The notes under the pieces are model-generated. The model worked only from the letters and a program-made list of their open reading frames with translations, ran no database searches and was not told the DNA's origin. Source: Ureibacillus endophyticus (GTDB lineage Bacteria > Bacillota > Bacilli > Bacillales_A > Planococcaceae). From it: a DNA stretch of 54,396 bases. The position numbers were made by a program, and so were the translations under genes. This document shows, piece after piece, positions 27,278 to 36,631 of this stretch; position 1 is the stretch's first letter; the number at the start of each line of letters is the position of its first letter. Location of the stretch: positions 1-54,396 of the forward strand of contig NZ_RBZN01000021.1 of NCBI RefSeq assembly GCF_003628435.1, read 5' to 3'.

Positions 27278-27514
27278 TTATTTATCTTCAGCTACGAATG
27301 GAAGTAGTGCCATGATACGAGCACGTTTGATAGCTGATGTTAATTTACGTTGGTATTTTGCGCTTGTACCAGTTACACGGCGAGGAAGAATTTTTCCACG
27401 CTCAGAAATGAACTTTTTAAGTAAATCTACATCTTTATAATCGATTGTAGTGATGTTGTTTGAAGTGAAGTAACAAACTTTACGGCGTTTGCGGCCTCCG
27501 CGACGTTGTGCCAT
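27278..27514 (-). CDS. rpsR: 30S ribosomal protein S18
   Basis: A 78-residue protein of the small subunit that pairs with S6 on 16S rRNA. The sequence [20 protein letters not shown] and the [10 protein letters not shown] end are typical. AAAGGAGG precedes the start. It is the third gene of the rpsF-ssb-rpsR operon. Confidence 0.97.
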   Translation of the reverse strand: MAQRRGGRKRRKVCYFTSNNITTIDYKDVDLLKKFISERGKILPRRVTGTSAKYQRKLTSAIKRARIMALLPFVAEDK

Positions 27515-27571
27515 TTCGATGTCCTCCTTTATTATTTTTAGTTAGTTTCGAAGAGCGCTACGCTTTTCTAA

Positions 27572-28144
27572 TTAGAACGGTAAATCGTCTTCTGAAACTT
27601 CGATTGGTCCTTTGCTTGATGCAAATGGATCCTCATCTACTCGTGTATAATTCTGCTGATTCATAGAAGGTTGACCTTGTGGATATGAAGCAAATGGATC
27701 CTGTTGTTGACCCATGTTACCAAATTGTTGATTAGGCTGGCTTGTACTATATGTAGGTTGGTTGCCCCCATAAGGTTGCCCTCCATATTGTTGATTTGGT
27801 ATATTTGCTCCACCACCAGCGTTGTTACGAGGTTCTAAAAATTGTACAGAATCTGCAACAACATCTGTTGTGTAAACACGTTTTCCATCTTGACCTTCAA
27901 AACTACCTGTTTGAATTCGGCCTTCTAGACCAATCAAACTTCCTTTTCTCATGAAGTTTGCTAAGTTTTCTGCTTGTTTTCTCCAAGCGATACAGCCGAT
28001 AAAGTCAGCTTCGCGTTCACCAGATTGATTCGAAAATGTTCTATTTACAGCGATTGTAAAACGAGTCATCGGAATTCCACTTGGCGTATAACGAAGTTCT
28101 GGATCTTTCGTAAGTCTTCCAACTAATACGACACGGTTTATCAC
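27572..28144 (-). CDS. ssb: single-stranded DNA-binding protein SSB
   Basis: A 190-residue SSB: the N-terminal OB fold (about 1-105, INRVVLVGRLTKDPELRYT), a Gly/Gln/Asn-rich flexible linker (about 110-170) and the acidic tip DDLPF that recruits replication and repair proteins. It lies between rpsF and rpsR, as in Bacillus, where this SSB is the essential one. Confidence 0.97.
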   Translation of the reverse strand: MINRVVLVGRLTKDPELRYTPSGIPMTRFTIAVNRTFSNQSGEREADFIGCIAWRKQAENLANFMRKGSLIGLEGRIQTGSFEGQDGKRVYTTDVVADSVQFLEPRNNAGGGANIPNQQYGGQPYGGNQPTYSTSQPNQQFGNMGQQQDPFASYPQGQPSMNQQNYTRVDEDPFASSKGPIEVSEDDLPF

Positions 28145-28183
28145 AATGTCAACCTCCTTTACAGCGTTTATTGGTAAATTTTA

Positions 28184-28471
28184 TTATGCTTCTTCACGAA
28201 CAACGATATGACGGATAATGTCTTCGCTGATGTTAGCAAGACGAGTGAATTCGTTGATTGCTTCTGTACCAGCGTTTGCTTTCACGATTTGGTAGAAACC
28301 TTCGCGGAAGTCGTTGATTTCGTATGCTAGACGGCGTTTGCCCCATTCTTTCGCTTCTACGATTTCAGCACCGTTTGAAGTTAATACTTCATTGAAACGT
28401 TCAACTAAAGCTTTTTTAGCTTCGTCTTCGATGTTTGGACGAACGATGTACATTAATTCATACTTTTTCAT
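28184..28471 (-). CDS. rpsF: 30S ribosomal protein S6
   Basis: A 95-residue protein with the family start [14 protein letters not shown] and the conserved [11 protein letters not shown]. It is the first gene of the rpsF-ssb-rpsR operon, behind AAGGAGGTG. The 80-nt leader contains a CTTGCTCTTG/CAAGAG stem that could be part of the S6:S18-binding autoregulatory leader, though I cannot confirm the consensus. Confidence 0.97.
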   Translation of the reverse strand: MKKYELMYIVRPNIEDEAKKALVERFNEVLTSNGAEIVEAKEWGKRRLAYEINDFREGFYQIVKANAGTEAINEFTRLANISEDIIRHIVVREEA

Positions 28472-28551
28472 TATTTTGCACCTCCTTATGGACTTTGGCT
28501 CTTGCTACTTTACAAGAGCAAGGAGTAAGTAATATATACTCACATCGTAGA

Positions 28552-28580
28552 ATTGTACCATGACAATTAAATAAATGCAA
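28552..28580 (-). promoter_or_regulatory. promoter of rpsF operon
   Basis: On the minus strand TTGCAT (28580-28575) and TACAAT (28557-28552) are spaced by 17 bp and lie about 80 bp upstream of the rpsF start. Each hexamer has one or two mismatches to the sigma-A consensus. Confidence 0.65.
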
Positions 28581-28643
28581 CAATGAATGTTACGTTCAAA
28601 AAGGGAAGGAAAGTCGTTATAATGATTTAGAAGGAGTGGAGAG

Positions 28644-29183
28644 ATGTCTAATACTAACGATCCGATTGTCATTGAGTTGAATATGATCAAAATTGCTAAA
28701 GTAAATTTGTGGCTTACTCTCATCTTAACGATACTTTTTATCATTGTGAATAGTTTAATCCATCAGCGTTTTAGTGCTTCATTTTCATTTTGGGATATTT
28801 TTATCTTTATAGTCGGCTATATCTTACTAATTATTTTACACGAAATATTCCATCTTATAGGTTTTATGATTTTTGGAAAGGTCAAATTTAAACAATTAAA
28901 ATACGGTGTAAATTTGAAACTAGGTGTTGCTTATGCGACTACAACAAAACCTTTAAAAAATGCTGCGATGAAAAAGGCGTTAATGCTACCATTTTGGACT
29001 ACTGGAGTTATCCCTACTTTAGCAGGGTTTCTTTTCGATTCATTCTTGATTGTTACGTTAGGAGCTGTGTTAATTGCTGGGGCAGTGGGGGACTTTTACA
29101 TGTATAAAGAACTGCGCAAATATTCTAGGGATGCTCTAGTAAAAGATGACCCTAATCTACCGAAACTTTACGTATATGAATAA
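28644..29183 (+). CDS. DUF3267 putative membrane metalloprotease-like protein
   Basis: A 179-residue protein with four membrane helices. The second carries an HExxH motif, His66-Glu67-x-x-His70 (in LLIILHEIFHLIGF), typical of zinc-dependent membrane proteases, and an aspartate at 150 (AGAVGDFYMYK) that could be a third ligand. DUF3267 is a recognised family without a defined substrate. ATG follows AGAAGGAGTGGAGAG. It is followed 16 bp later by a paralogue with changed motif residues. Confidence 0.85.
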   Translation: MSNTNDPIVIELNMIKIAKVNLWLTLILTILFIIVNSLIHQRFSASFSFWDIFIFIVGYILLIILHEIFHLIGFMIFGKVKFKQLKYGVNLKLGVAYATTTKPLKNAAMKKALMLPFWTTGVIPTLAGFLFDSFLIVTLGAVLIAGAVGDFYMYKELRKYSRDALVKDDPNLPKLYVYE

Positions 29184-29199
29184 CATAAGAGGTGGAAAT

Positions 29200-29751
29200 A
29201 TGTCAGAAAACGTACATATCGTTTCAATAAATGAACAAAAAATTATGAAACAAACGGTTATTTTAACTATATTATTAAGTATTATTTTTGTCGGAATTAA
29301 TTATTATTTACACCCTAATTTTGATTTTAGTATTCTTCGTTTTTTATTTGGAATTGTTATTTTCATTTTTGTATCACTACTGTTAGTTGTAATCAATGAA
29401 ATACTAAATTTACTTGGGTACAGATACCGTTGCAAAGTAAAGCCTGAATCACTATCATTATCCATTCACCTTGAGAAAGGGTTAATCTACTCGACTACAT
29501 CTGAAAAAATAAAAAATGGACAATATCAATCGGTATTTTTCACTTCTTTTATGGTTACAGGAGTAATCCCGTTAGCCATTGCTTTTTCACTAGGGAATTA
29601 TGCCTTATTATTAGCGAGTGCTTCTTTTATTGCAGGAGGTTTAGCAAATTTTATTGGGATGTTTAAACTTAGAAAATTCCCTGATGAGGTTTTAGTAAAG
29701 GATGTACCGTCTGAATTTAATGTTTATGTTTATTTAAATGAAAAGAAATAG
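29200..29751 (+). CDS. DUF3267 paralogue lacking the HExxH motif
   Basis: A 183-residue paralogue of the preceding protein, aligning without gaps over its core. The positions of the putative zinc ligands are changed: Asn66-Glu67-x-x-Asn70 (VVINEILNLLG) and Asn150 (GGLANFIGMFK). The start is placed at ATG 29200 because AGAGGTGG lies 5 bp upstream; the longer frame from 29146 overlaps the first gene. It probably arose by tandem duplication and may act as a non-catalytic partner. Confidence 0.85.
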   Translation: MSENVHIVSINEQKIMKQTVILTILLSIIFVGINYYLHPNFDFSILRFLFGIVIFIFVSLLLVVINEILNLLGYRYRCKVKPESLSLSIHLEKGLIYSTTSEKIKNGQYQSVFFTSFMVTGVIPLAIAFSLGNYALLLASASFIAGGLANFIGMFKLRKFPDEVLVKDVPSEFNVYVYLNEKK

Positions 29752-29757
29752 ATAAAA

Positions 29758-29800
29758 TAAAAAAGTCGATTTGCCTTGGCAAAATCGACTTTTTTGCGTT
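29758..29800. terminator. bidirectional terminator between DUF3267 pair and ychF
   Basis: AAAAAGTCGATTT and AAATCGACTTTTT arms form a strong stem flanked by A and T runs, suited to stop both converging transcripts. Confidence 0.8.
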
Positions 29801-29812
29801 TAGAAATATATA

Positions 29813-30913
29813 TTAAACATTGAAACGGAATAACATAACATCTCCGTCTTGAACTACGTATTCTTTACCTTCTAAGCGAACTTTCCCAGCTTCTTTAGCT
29901 GCAGCCATAGAACCTGCCTCTACAAGGTCATTGAAAGAAACTGTTTCTGCACGAATAAATCCACGCTCAAAGTCTGAGTGAATAATACCAGCACATTGAG
30001 GAGCTTTCATCCCTTTACGGAATGTCCAAGCACGTACTTCTTGAACACCAGCTGTGAAGTATGTTGCTAAACCTAATAAATCATAAGAAGCACGAATTAA
30101 TTGATCTAAACCTGATTCTTCAATACCAAGTTCTTCTAAGAACATTGCTTTTTCATCGTCATCTAATTCAGAGATTTCTTCTTCTACTTTTGCACAAACT
30201 GTAATTACTTGTGCACCTTCAGCATCTGCATATTCACGTACTTGTTTTACATATTTATTATTTCCAGCATCTGCAACTTCTTCTTCTGAAACATTCGCTA
30301 CATAAAGCATTGGTTTAATTGTTAGTAAATGTAGACCTTTAATTACTTTTAACTCATCTTCTGATAAATCAACAGAACGAGCTGGTTTTTCTTTTTCTAA
30401 AGCATTTTTAATTTTTACAAGTACCGGTTCTTCAACTAACGCTTCTTTATCTTTTTGTTTTGCCATTTTACTAACCCGTTGCAAACGTTTTTCTACTGAT
30501 TCCATATCAGCTAAAATAAGTTCTAAGTTAATAACTTCAATATCGTCAATAGGATTTACAGAACCTGAAACGTGCGTGATGTTTTCGTCTTCGAAACAAC
30601 GTACCACTTGACAAATTGCATCTACTTCACGGATATGAGATAAGAATTTATTCCCTAACCCTTCACCTTTTGAAGCTCCTTTTACAATTCCTGCAATATC
30701 AGTAAATTCAAAAGCAGTTGGTACTGTTTTCTTCGGTTCTACAAGTTCTGTTAATTTATCTAAACGTGCATCTGGAACTTCTACCACTCCAACGTTCGGA
30801 TCGATTGTAGCGAATGGATAGTTTGCTGCTAAAGCACCTGCTTTTGTAATTGCGTTAAATAATGTTGATTTCCCAACGTTTGGTAAACCTACGATACCTG
30901 CTGTTAATGCCAT
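29813..30913 (-). CDS. ychF: Obg-like ATPase YchF
   Basis: A 366-residue P-loop protein (B. subtilis YyaF, EngD) that binds ATP and associates with ribosomes. G1 is [15 protein letters not shown] at residues 8-22, G3 is [11 protein letters not shown], and a coiled coil follows at about 130-180. A TGS domain ends the protein ([20 protein letters not shown]). Full length. Confidence 0.96.
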   Translation of the reverse strand: MALTAGIVGLPNVGKSTLFNAITKAGALAANYPFATIDPNVGVVEVPDARLDKLTELVEPKKTVPTAFEFTDIAGIVKGASKGEGLGNKFLSHIREVDAICQVVRCFEDENITHVSGSVNPIDDIEVINLELILADMESVEKRLQRVSKMAKQKDKEALVEEPVLVKIKNALEKEKPARSVDLSEDELKVIKGLHLLTIKPMLYVANVSEEEVADAGNNKYVKQVREYADAEGAQVITVCAKVEEEISELDDDEKAMFLEELGIEESGLDQLIRASYDLLGLATYFTAGVQEVRAWTFRKGMKAPQCAGIIHSDFERGFIRAETVSFNDLVEAGSMAAAKEAGKVRLEGKEYVVQDGDVMLFRFNV

Positions 30914-31020
30914 TGGTTGGACACGACCTTTCTATTTTCAATCAATTCTTTTATTTCTCGTTTTTTTCACCATTGTTAATTATATGGATAACCATAGAAA
31001 AAGTCTATTTGGCAAATTAT

Positions 31021-31221
31021 TCACTCTTCATTTGCTCGTACTAAAACTTTTTTCATTTTTTTCTCAAACTCACGACGAGGAATCATCACGCTATGACCAC
31101 AACCTTGACATTTTATGCGGATATCAGCACCTAAACGAATAATTTTCCACGCATTCGTTCCACAAGGATGTTGTTTTTTCATTTCCACAACATCATTCAA
31201 ATCAAATGATTTTGCCTGCAT
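31021..31221 (-). CDS. DUF951 small zinc-ribbon-like protein
   Basis: A 66-residue protein of the DUF951 family: VVEMKKQHPCGTNAWKIIRL, then IKCQGCGHSVMIPRREFEKK. Cys20 and the CxxC pair at about 39-42 could hold a metal. Its role is unknown. It is adjacent to the mscS-type gene (stop and start share a base at 31221), an arrangement common in Bacillales next to ychF. Confidence 0.9.
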   Translation of the reverse strand: MQAKSFDLNDVVEMKKQHPCGTNAWKIIRLGADIRIKCQGCGHSVMIPRREFEKKMKKVLVRANEE

Positions 31222-32129
31222 TATCCTTCATCTCCCTCTGAAATCATACTACTTCGATCATATAGCATCATTTTTGGATATGCCATTGGAATTCCGTTTT
31301 TCTCTAAAATTTCTTTTACGTCACGACGAATCACACGCGCAATACCATAATGTTGTAATGGTTGTGTTTCGGCGACAATTCGAATCGTTACCTCTGTACC
31401 CGCAACATTTTGTACTCCTAAGAAGGTAGGTACATCAACTAGTTCCTCATGTTTTGGCGGTAATGTTTTCAGATATTCTTTTACGATTCTTTCTACTTTT
31501 TCAATATCCGCGTCAATTGCAACTTGCATATCGATAATGGCCTTTGAATTATTAACTGAATAATTTATAACATCTGTAATTTGACCGTTTGGAATAATAT
31601 ATTGTTCTCCAGTTGTTCCGACGATTTTCGTAGTTCTTAGACCAATTTCAATTACAGTTCCTTCTGCTTGATTTAATCGAATATAATCTCCTACACCAAA
31701 CTGATCCTCTAAAATAATGAAAAAGCCTGTAATAATGTCTTTTACTAAACTTTGTGCACCAAAACCAATTGCTAAGCCTGCAATCCCCGCTCCTGCTAAT
31801 AAACCACCAATATTGATATTTACAGAAGATAAAATTGCAATGATAGCAGAAAAATACACTAAGTAAGACAAGGTACTATGTAACAATTTCACAATAGTTT
31901 TTTGACGCCGTTCATTTTGATTAAGCGTTTTTACCTTTAAAGTGAAAATTCGTGTAATAATTCTTTTTCCAATAAAGGTAACGATGTAGGACACTAATAA
32001 AATTATAAGAATTTTTATGGAAGCACTAATAACGAAGTTCCATAATTCTTCGCTTTTTAAGTAATTCCAGAATCTTTCTGTCATCCCTACTAGTTCTTGT
32101 GTCTCAGTTTCTATAACTTCTACTGCCAT
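31221..32129 (-). CDS. small-conductance mechanosensitive channel (MscS family)
   Basis: A 302-residue membrane channel that opens under membrane tension to release solutes. Membrane helices are at about 35-60, 75-100 and the pore-lining third helix with the Gly/Ala pattern GAGIAGLAIGFGAQSLVKDI; a beta domain with FGVGDYIRL and a C-terminal alpha/beta domain follow. The start is taken as ATG 32129, preceded by ACAAGGAGTGG; the longer frame begins at 32180 with no binding site. Confidence 0.92.
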   Translation of the reverse strand: MAVEVIETETQELVGMTERFWNYLKSEELWNFVISASIKILIILLVSYIVTFIGKRIITRIFTLKVKTLNQNERRQKTIVKLLHSTLSYLVYFSAIIAILSSVNINIGGLLAGAGIAGLAIGFGAQSLVKDIITGFFIILEDQFGVGDYIRLNQAEGTVIEIGLRTTKIVGTTGEQYIIPNGQITDVINYSVNNSKAIIDMQVAIDADIEKVERIVKEYLKTLPPKHEELVDVPTFLGVQNVAGTEVTIRIVAETQPLQHYGIARVIRRDVKEILEKNGIPMAYPKMMLYDRSSMISEGDEG

Positions 32130-32247
32130 TTTTCCACTCCTTGTATAACTTCCTAAAAAATTGAATATACTAAAAAACAATATAGCTTAATTTTTACCAT
32201 AAAAATCAAAAATTTATCATAATAATAAGTAAGGGAGGATTGTTTAC

Positions 32248-32880
32248 GTGCAAAAGATTATTAATAGCTCAATAAGGTCATTTGTTCATCATGAACAAAC
32301 TGGTGCATTATGGCGTCTTAGTGATATTTTTTTAGAATATATCCCATTTGACCATGAAAATATTATCTTTTGCTGTATTGGAACTGACCGCTCAACTGGT
32401 GATGCGCTCGGTCCATTGACAGGCAGCTTTTTATCTAGTTTTCACTCGTTTCCGTTTGAAGTCATTGGTACTCTTGAAAATCCATTACACGCAATCAATT
32501 TAGCATCCACAATTGAAGAAATTCAACAAAAACCTACTACACCATTTGTTGTTGCAATTGACGCCTGTTTAGGAAATGAAAAAAATGTTGGTGAAATTAT
32601 TGTTCATGAGGGTCCTTTATTCCCTGGTAAAGCAGTAAAAAAAGAACTACCCCCAATCGGTGACATTTCAGTAAAAGGAATTGTCAATGTTGGAGGTTTT
32701 ATGGAAATGCTTGTTTTACAAAATACTCGTTTAAATGTAACGTATTCTATGAGTAATAAAATTGCCCGTGCATTATTATTAGCATGGCAACGTCATTTAT
32801 TGAAAAAGAAACATGATGGCAACAATGAAACCAACTACAACAATACCCGGCAACAAATTGGCTACACGAATTTTAGTTAG
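32248..32880 (+). CDS. yyaC: sporulation-associated YyaC (germination protease-like fold)
   Basis: A 210-residue protein of the YyaC spore-protease family: IGTDRSTGDALGPLTGSFL at about 47-65 and VVAIDACLGNEKNVGEI at about 100-116, the motif region shared with the Gpr fold. GTG start behind AAGGGAGG. Its presence marks a spore former. The last 28 residues (after about 182) lie in an 84-bp tail-to-tail overlap with the DUF554 gene on the other strand. Confidence 0.92.
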   Translation: MQKIINSSIRSFVHHEQTGALWRLSDIFLEYIPFDHENIIFCCIGTDRSTGDALGPLTGSFLSSFHSFPFEVIGTLENPLHAINLASTIEEIQQKPTTPFVVAIDACLGNEKNVGEIIVHEGPLFPGKAVKKELPPIGDISVKGIVNVGGFMEMLVLQNTRLNVTYSMSNKIARALLLAWQRHLLKKKHDGNNETNYNNTRQQIGYTNFS

Positions 32881-33504
32881 GCCTGCAATATTTAATCCAA
32901 TTGCCATGATCATTACTCCTCCAGTAGCGGTCATTTCCTTTATAAATAAATCTAATGCCGCTTCTGGTATGTATGCACTTATAAATCCTGAGGAAATTGC
33001 AATAATCCCCTGATATAAAAAAACTGGGACAGAAGATAATAAAACACCTATTCCTAACGTTGATGATAAAATAATTGATGTAAAACCATCAATTATTCCT
33101 TTTGTTATTAAAACTGAATGATCGTTTCTTAACCCACTATCTAAAGCACCTAGAATTGCCATCGACCCTATTACAAATAATAGGGTAGCATTCACAAACC
33201 CCTCAGCTATACTACTTTCTGTCTTATTTTTCCCAAGTTTCAGTTCAATCCATTTTCCAAAACGATTTAATAGTTTGTCTAAATCTAATAACTCTCCAAT
33301 AACTGCTCCCACTACTAAACTAATTATAATAATAACAAAATTCGTAGATTGGAATCCCATTTGAATTCCTAATAATGCAACTGCTAGACCTATAATTGAT
33401 AAGACAGTATTTTTCATAGTTTCTGGGATGTTTTTAAAAAAACGCCCTAATATCGATCCAACGATAATTAATAGTGCATTTATTAGTGTGCCTAGCAAAA
33501 CCAT
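32797..33504 (-). CDS. DUF554 membrane protein (YdfK-like)
   Basis: A 235-residue protein with about seven membrane helices and the DUF554 pattern: VLLGTLINALLIIVGSILGR at the start, FVNATLLFVIGSMAILGALD in the middle and GGVMIMAIGLNIAGL near the end. Its substrate is unknown. The start is ATG 33504, behind AGAAGG, rather than the TTG at 33522. It is convergent with yyaC and overlaps it by 84 bp. Confidence 0.9.
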   Translation of the reverse strand: MVLLGTLINALLIIVGSILGRFFKNIPETMKNTVLSIIGLAVALLGIQMGFQSTNFVIIIISLVVGAVIGELLDLDKLLNRFGKWIELKLGKNKTESSIAEGFVNATLLFVIGSMAILGALDSGLRNDHSVLITKGIIDGFTSIILSSTLGIGVLLSSVPVFLYQGIIAISSGFISAYIPEAALDLFIKEMTATGGVMIMAIGLNIAGLTKIRVANLLPGIVVVGFIVAIMFLFQ

Positions 33505-33638
33505 GTTGAACCTTCTTTCCAAAAAACAAAAATTACTTATTTAGCTACAAAAGACGATTCTTACAGCTATGTTTACACATCTAGAAGAAGCTGAAGTTTC
33601 CGATGAGCTAACCACTATAGCTTAACATTTTTTAAATC

Positions 33639-33670
33639 CAAAAAATAGAGCGCCTAAAATTTGGCGCTCA
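33639..33670 (-). terminator. terminator of parA-parB
   Basis: GAGCGCC (33648-33654) pairs with GGCGCTC (33663-33669). On the minus strand TATTTTTTGG follows. Confidence 0.8.
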
Positions 33671-33676
33671 TACTTT

Positions 33677-34543
33677 TTATTCTTGTTCAACTTGAAGGAT
33701 TTCCAAAATACGTTCAAGATCATCTTCTGAATAAAATTCAATCTCTATTTTACCTTTATTTTTGGACTTTTTGATTTGTACATTCGTTCCAAAGTATTCT
33801 CGCAATTGAGTTTCAGTTGCTTGAACAAATATATCTTTTTTAACTGGTTTCTCAGTTTCACGTGAAACATCTTCGTTTAACTGTTTAATTAATGCCTCTA
33901 GCTGACGAACGTTTAATTCATGTTTCACTACTTTTTCCGCTACTTCTGGAATTCTTCGTTTATTTTTTAACCCTAGTAACGTTCGACCATGGCCCATTGT
34001 AAGTTTTCCATTATTTACGAGTTCCCTTACTTCATCGGGTAATTGTAATAATCTCATATGATTCGTAATATAAGGTCTACTTTTTCCTAATCTTTTTGCT
34101 AATTCCTCTTGGGTAAAGTTTAATTTTTCGATTAAGCTTTGATAGGCTTCGGCTTCTTCAATTGGTGTTAAATCTTCTCGTTGTAAGTTTTCTAGAATAG
34201 CTACTTCCATCATTTGTTCTTCCGTCATCTCACGAATGATTGCCGGAATTTCTTCTAGATTAGCTAATTTAGCAGCTCTGAAACGTCTTTCACCTACGAC
34301 TATTTCAAACTTTTTCCCCTTTTTACGAACAACGATTGGTTGAATAATTCCATGCTCTTTAATAGATTGTGCTAATTCGTCAATCTTCTCATCATCGAAT
34401 GTTTTTCTTGGTTGGAATGGATTTACTACTAATTTTTGTAGTGATATTTTTTCAATTGCATCTTCATTTTGAACTGTTTCTAATGTTTCTAGAGTCTCAG
34501 TCGGAAATAATGCACCAATCCCTTTACCTAACCCTCTAGCCAT
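33677..34543 (-). CDS. parB: chromosome partition protein ParB (Spo0J)
   Basis: A 288-residue CTPase clamp that loads at parS and recruits SMC to the origin. Visible are the N-terminal CTP-binding part with GERRFRAAKLA, the ENLQREDLTPIEEA block, a helix-turn-helix (TQEELAKRLGKSRPYITNHM, about 145-165) and a C-terminal dimer domain. It overlaps parA by 8 bp. A near-consensus parS lies within the gene. Confidence 0.96.
   Translation of the reverse strand: MARGLGKGIGALFPTETLETLETVQNEDAIEKISLQKLVVNPFQPRKTFDDEKIDELAQSIKEHGIIQPIVVRKKGKKFEIVVGERRFRAAKLANLEEIPAIIREMTEEQMMEVAILENLQREDLTPIEEAEAYQSLIEKLNFTQEELAKRLGKSRPYITNHMRLLQLPDEVRELVNNGKLTMGHGRTLLGLKNKRRIPEVAEKVVKHELNVRQLEALIKQLNEDVSRETEKPVKKDIFVQATETQLREYFGTNVQIKKSKNKGKIEIEFYSEDDLERILEILQVEQE
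33854..33869. other. parS site in parB
   Basis: AGTTTCACGTGAAACA matches the parS consensus TGTTTCACGTGAAACA at 15 of 16 positions. B. subtilis also carries a parS inside its parB (spo0J) gene. Confidence 0.85.
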
Positions 34544-35306
34544 GCTTAATCACTTCCCTTGCTAACTCTAGGTATACCTCTGCACCACGAGATCTTGAAT
34601 CATAAATAATGATTGGCTCACCATGACTAGGTGCTTCACTTAATCGAACATTTCTTGGAATAATCGTTTTATATACTTTATCTTGGAAATATTTTTTTAC
34701 TTCTTCGATAACTTGTATTCCTAAATTTGTTCGAGCATCAAGCATCGTTAATAATACACCATCAATATATAACTGTTGGTTTAAATGTTTTTGGACAAGA
34801 CGAACAGTAGAAAGAAGCTGACTCAAACCTTCCAACGCGTAATATTCACATTGTACTGGAATAATTACAGCATCCGAAGCTGTGAGTGCATTAATTGTTA
34901 ATAATCCTAATGAAGGTGGGCAATCAATAATTATATAATCATATAATTCTTTTATATCCTGTAGAGCATGTTTTAAACGTACTTCCCTTGAAATTGTAGA
35001 AACTAGTTCAATTTCTGCTCCAGCTAATGATATTGTTGCAGGGACAACAAATAAATTTTCTATTTTAGATGGTTGTATAACACTTTTTACCTCTTCATCA
35101 TCAATTAATACATCATAAATGCAGCTTTGTATTTCGCCTTTATTTACACCAACACCACTCGTAGCATTTCCTTGTGGATCAATGTCAATTAACAGAACTT
35201 TTTTCCCTAGATAAGCAAGACAAGCGCTCAAATTTACAGATGTTGTAGTTTTTCCTACACCACCCTTTTGGTTTGTAATTGCAATAATTCTTCCCAACTC
35301 TTGCAC
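34536..35306 (-). CDS. parA: chromosome partition ATPase ParA (Soj)
   Basis: A 256-residue deviant Walker ATPase: ITNQKGGVGKTTTSVNL at the N-terminus, Walker B IDIDPQGNATSG and YIIIDCPPSLGLLTIN. Soj moves with ATP state and also regulates DnaA activity at oriC. It precedes parB with an 8-bp overlap, and the pair ends in the terminator at 33639-33670. Confidence 0.96.
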   Translation of the reverse strand: MQELGRIIAITNQKGGVGKTTTSVNLSACLAYLGKKVLLIDIDPQGNATSGVGVNKGEIQSCIYDVLIDDEEVKSVIQPSKIENLFVVPATISLAGAEIELVSTISREVRLKHALQDIKELYDYIIIDCPPSLGLLTINALTASDAVIIPVQCEYYALEGLSQLLSTVRLVQKHLNQQLYIDGVLLTMLDARTNLGIQVIEEVKKYFQDKVYKTIIPRNVRLSEAPSHGEPIIIYDSRSRGAEVYLELAREVIKHG

Positions 35307-35411
35307 CTGCTTTCAAATCAATATGGTCATAAAAAAAGATTTTTACTTCTTATATTCTATCAAAATTACATTCAAGTTGTATTCTATTCTAAACAGAATT
35401 CCTTGATTTTT

Positions 35412-35448
35412 ATAGAAAAAAAGGTTCCTAATTACAGATAAGGAACCA
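35412..35448 (-). terminator. terminator of noc
   Basis: GGTTCCT (35423-35429) pairs with AGGAACC (35441-35447). On the minus strand TTTTTTTC follows. Confidence 0.75.
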
Positions 35449-35458
35449 TAAAAATACA

Positions 35459-36334
35459 TTATGCTTTTTTCTTTGGAATTTTTACTGTTATTTGATAATA
35501 CTCTTCAGTATCTTCTTCCTCTGTTTTTACATTAATCCCACTTTTTGTAACCATCGAAAGAGATTGTTTAATTGTATTTAATGCAATACGAATATCTTTA
35601 CTAATTGCCTTACGTTTTGGTTTTTCCTTCGTTTCTTTTGGTTTTGTTAATTGGATAATATATTCCTCTAACTGGCGGACATTCCACTCATTTTCTTTAA
35701 TTAATTCTACTAAATTTCTTTGAACATCTGGATCTTTAATAGATATGAGAGCCCGCGCATGTCTTTCGGAAATTTCTCTCTTTAATATTGCTTCTTGCAC
35801 AAATTGAGGAAGCTTTAATAATCGAAGTTTATTTGCAACAGTAGATTGACCTTTTCCTAATCGTTGAGCAAGCGCTTCTTGAGTAAGTGAATGGAGTTCT
35901 AACAATTGTTGATAAGCTAATGCTTCTTCGATTGCAGTTAACTCTTCCCGTTGAAGATTCTCAATCAAAGCAATAGAAGCAGTTTCTTTATCACTTAAAT
36001 TTCGAACAATTGCAGGCACTTCTGTCCAATTTAGTTTCTTCATTGCTCGGTAACGACGTTCTCCAGCTATGATTTCATAGCGATCATCAAACTTTCTTAC
36101 AACGATTGGTTGAATGACACCATGTGTATGAATCGTTCTTGATAATTCCTCAATTTTTTCTTCATCAAAAACTGTACGAGGTTGGAACCGATTTGGAATA
36201 ATTTCATCGATTGGAATTTTCACTACTTCTTCAGCTGCTTTTTTCTTTTCTACCAACTCTACTTCTTCTACTTCACTTTTTACAGAAACAGCTTTATCTC
36301 CGCCTCCGAAAAAACGTGAAAAAGGACTTTTCAT
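35459..36334 (-). CDS. noc: nucleoid occlusion protein Noc
   Basis: A 291-residue ParB paralogue that binds its own sites and blocks FtsZ assembly over the nucleoid. The N-terminus [14 protein letters not shown] is the amphipathic membrane-targeting helix characteristic of Noc, which separates it from ParB. The CTP-binding region has [11 protein letters not shown] and the [14 protein letters not shown] block, and a helix-turn-helix is at [20 protein letters not shown]. It lies between rsmG and parA, as in Bacillus. Confidence 0.95.
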   Translation of the reverse strand: MKSPFSRFFGGGDKAVSVKSEVEEVELVEKKKAAEEVVKIPIDEIIPNRFQPRTVFDEEKIEELSRTIHTHGVIQPIVVRKFDDRYEIIAGERRYRAMKKLNWTEVPAIVRNLSDKETASIALIENLQREELTAIEEALAYQQLLELHSLTQEALAQRLGKGQSTVANKLRLLKLPQFVQEAILKREISERHARALISIKDPDVQRNLVELIKENEWNVRQLEEYIIQLTKPKETKEKPKRKAISKDIRIALNTIKQSLSMVTKSGINVKTEEEDTEEYYQITVKIPKKKA

Positions 36335-36631
36335 TCAATAGGCACCACCTTTTAGAAACTATCTTGCTCTAACATCTCTATAAATATTATTTATTATAAA
36401 CTATAAAATGTACAGAGTCCGATAGATTTATAATCTATTAAAAGATAAACATAAATATAATTTATGTATGCTTCAAAATTGAAATTTATATCTAAAATAA
36501 GAGACATTTCGATAAATTTTTAAAATTTTTTTGTTCCACATGAAACAAAGATATGAGTATATTTAAATTTCCCTAGCATTAAGTTAATAGATTTATTTTA
36601 AGCCTACTAGAAAAAGCAGGCTATTATATCT
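36335..36631. other. noc-rsmG spacer with degenerate parS-like site
   Basis: TGTTCCACATGAAACA at 36532-36547 matches parS at 14 of 16 positions. A weak rsmG terminator follows (AGCCT/AGGCT arms at 36602-36624 with an AT-rich tail). The rest is AT-rich with no gene. Confidence 0.45.

Noticed and set aside
27115-27315. 66-codon plus-strand frame over the rpsR terminator
   Set aside because: It crosses a perfect 16-bp terminator stem and the 3' end of rpsR, and has no binding site.
28505-28744. 79-codon minus-strand frame upstream of rpsF
   Set aside because: It covers the rpsF promoter and leader and lies antisense to the first DUF3267 gene.
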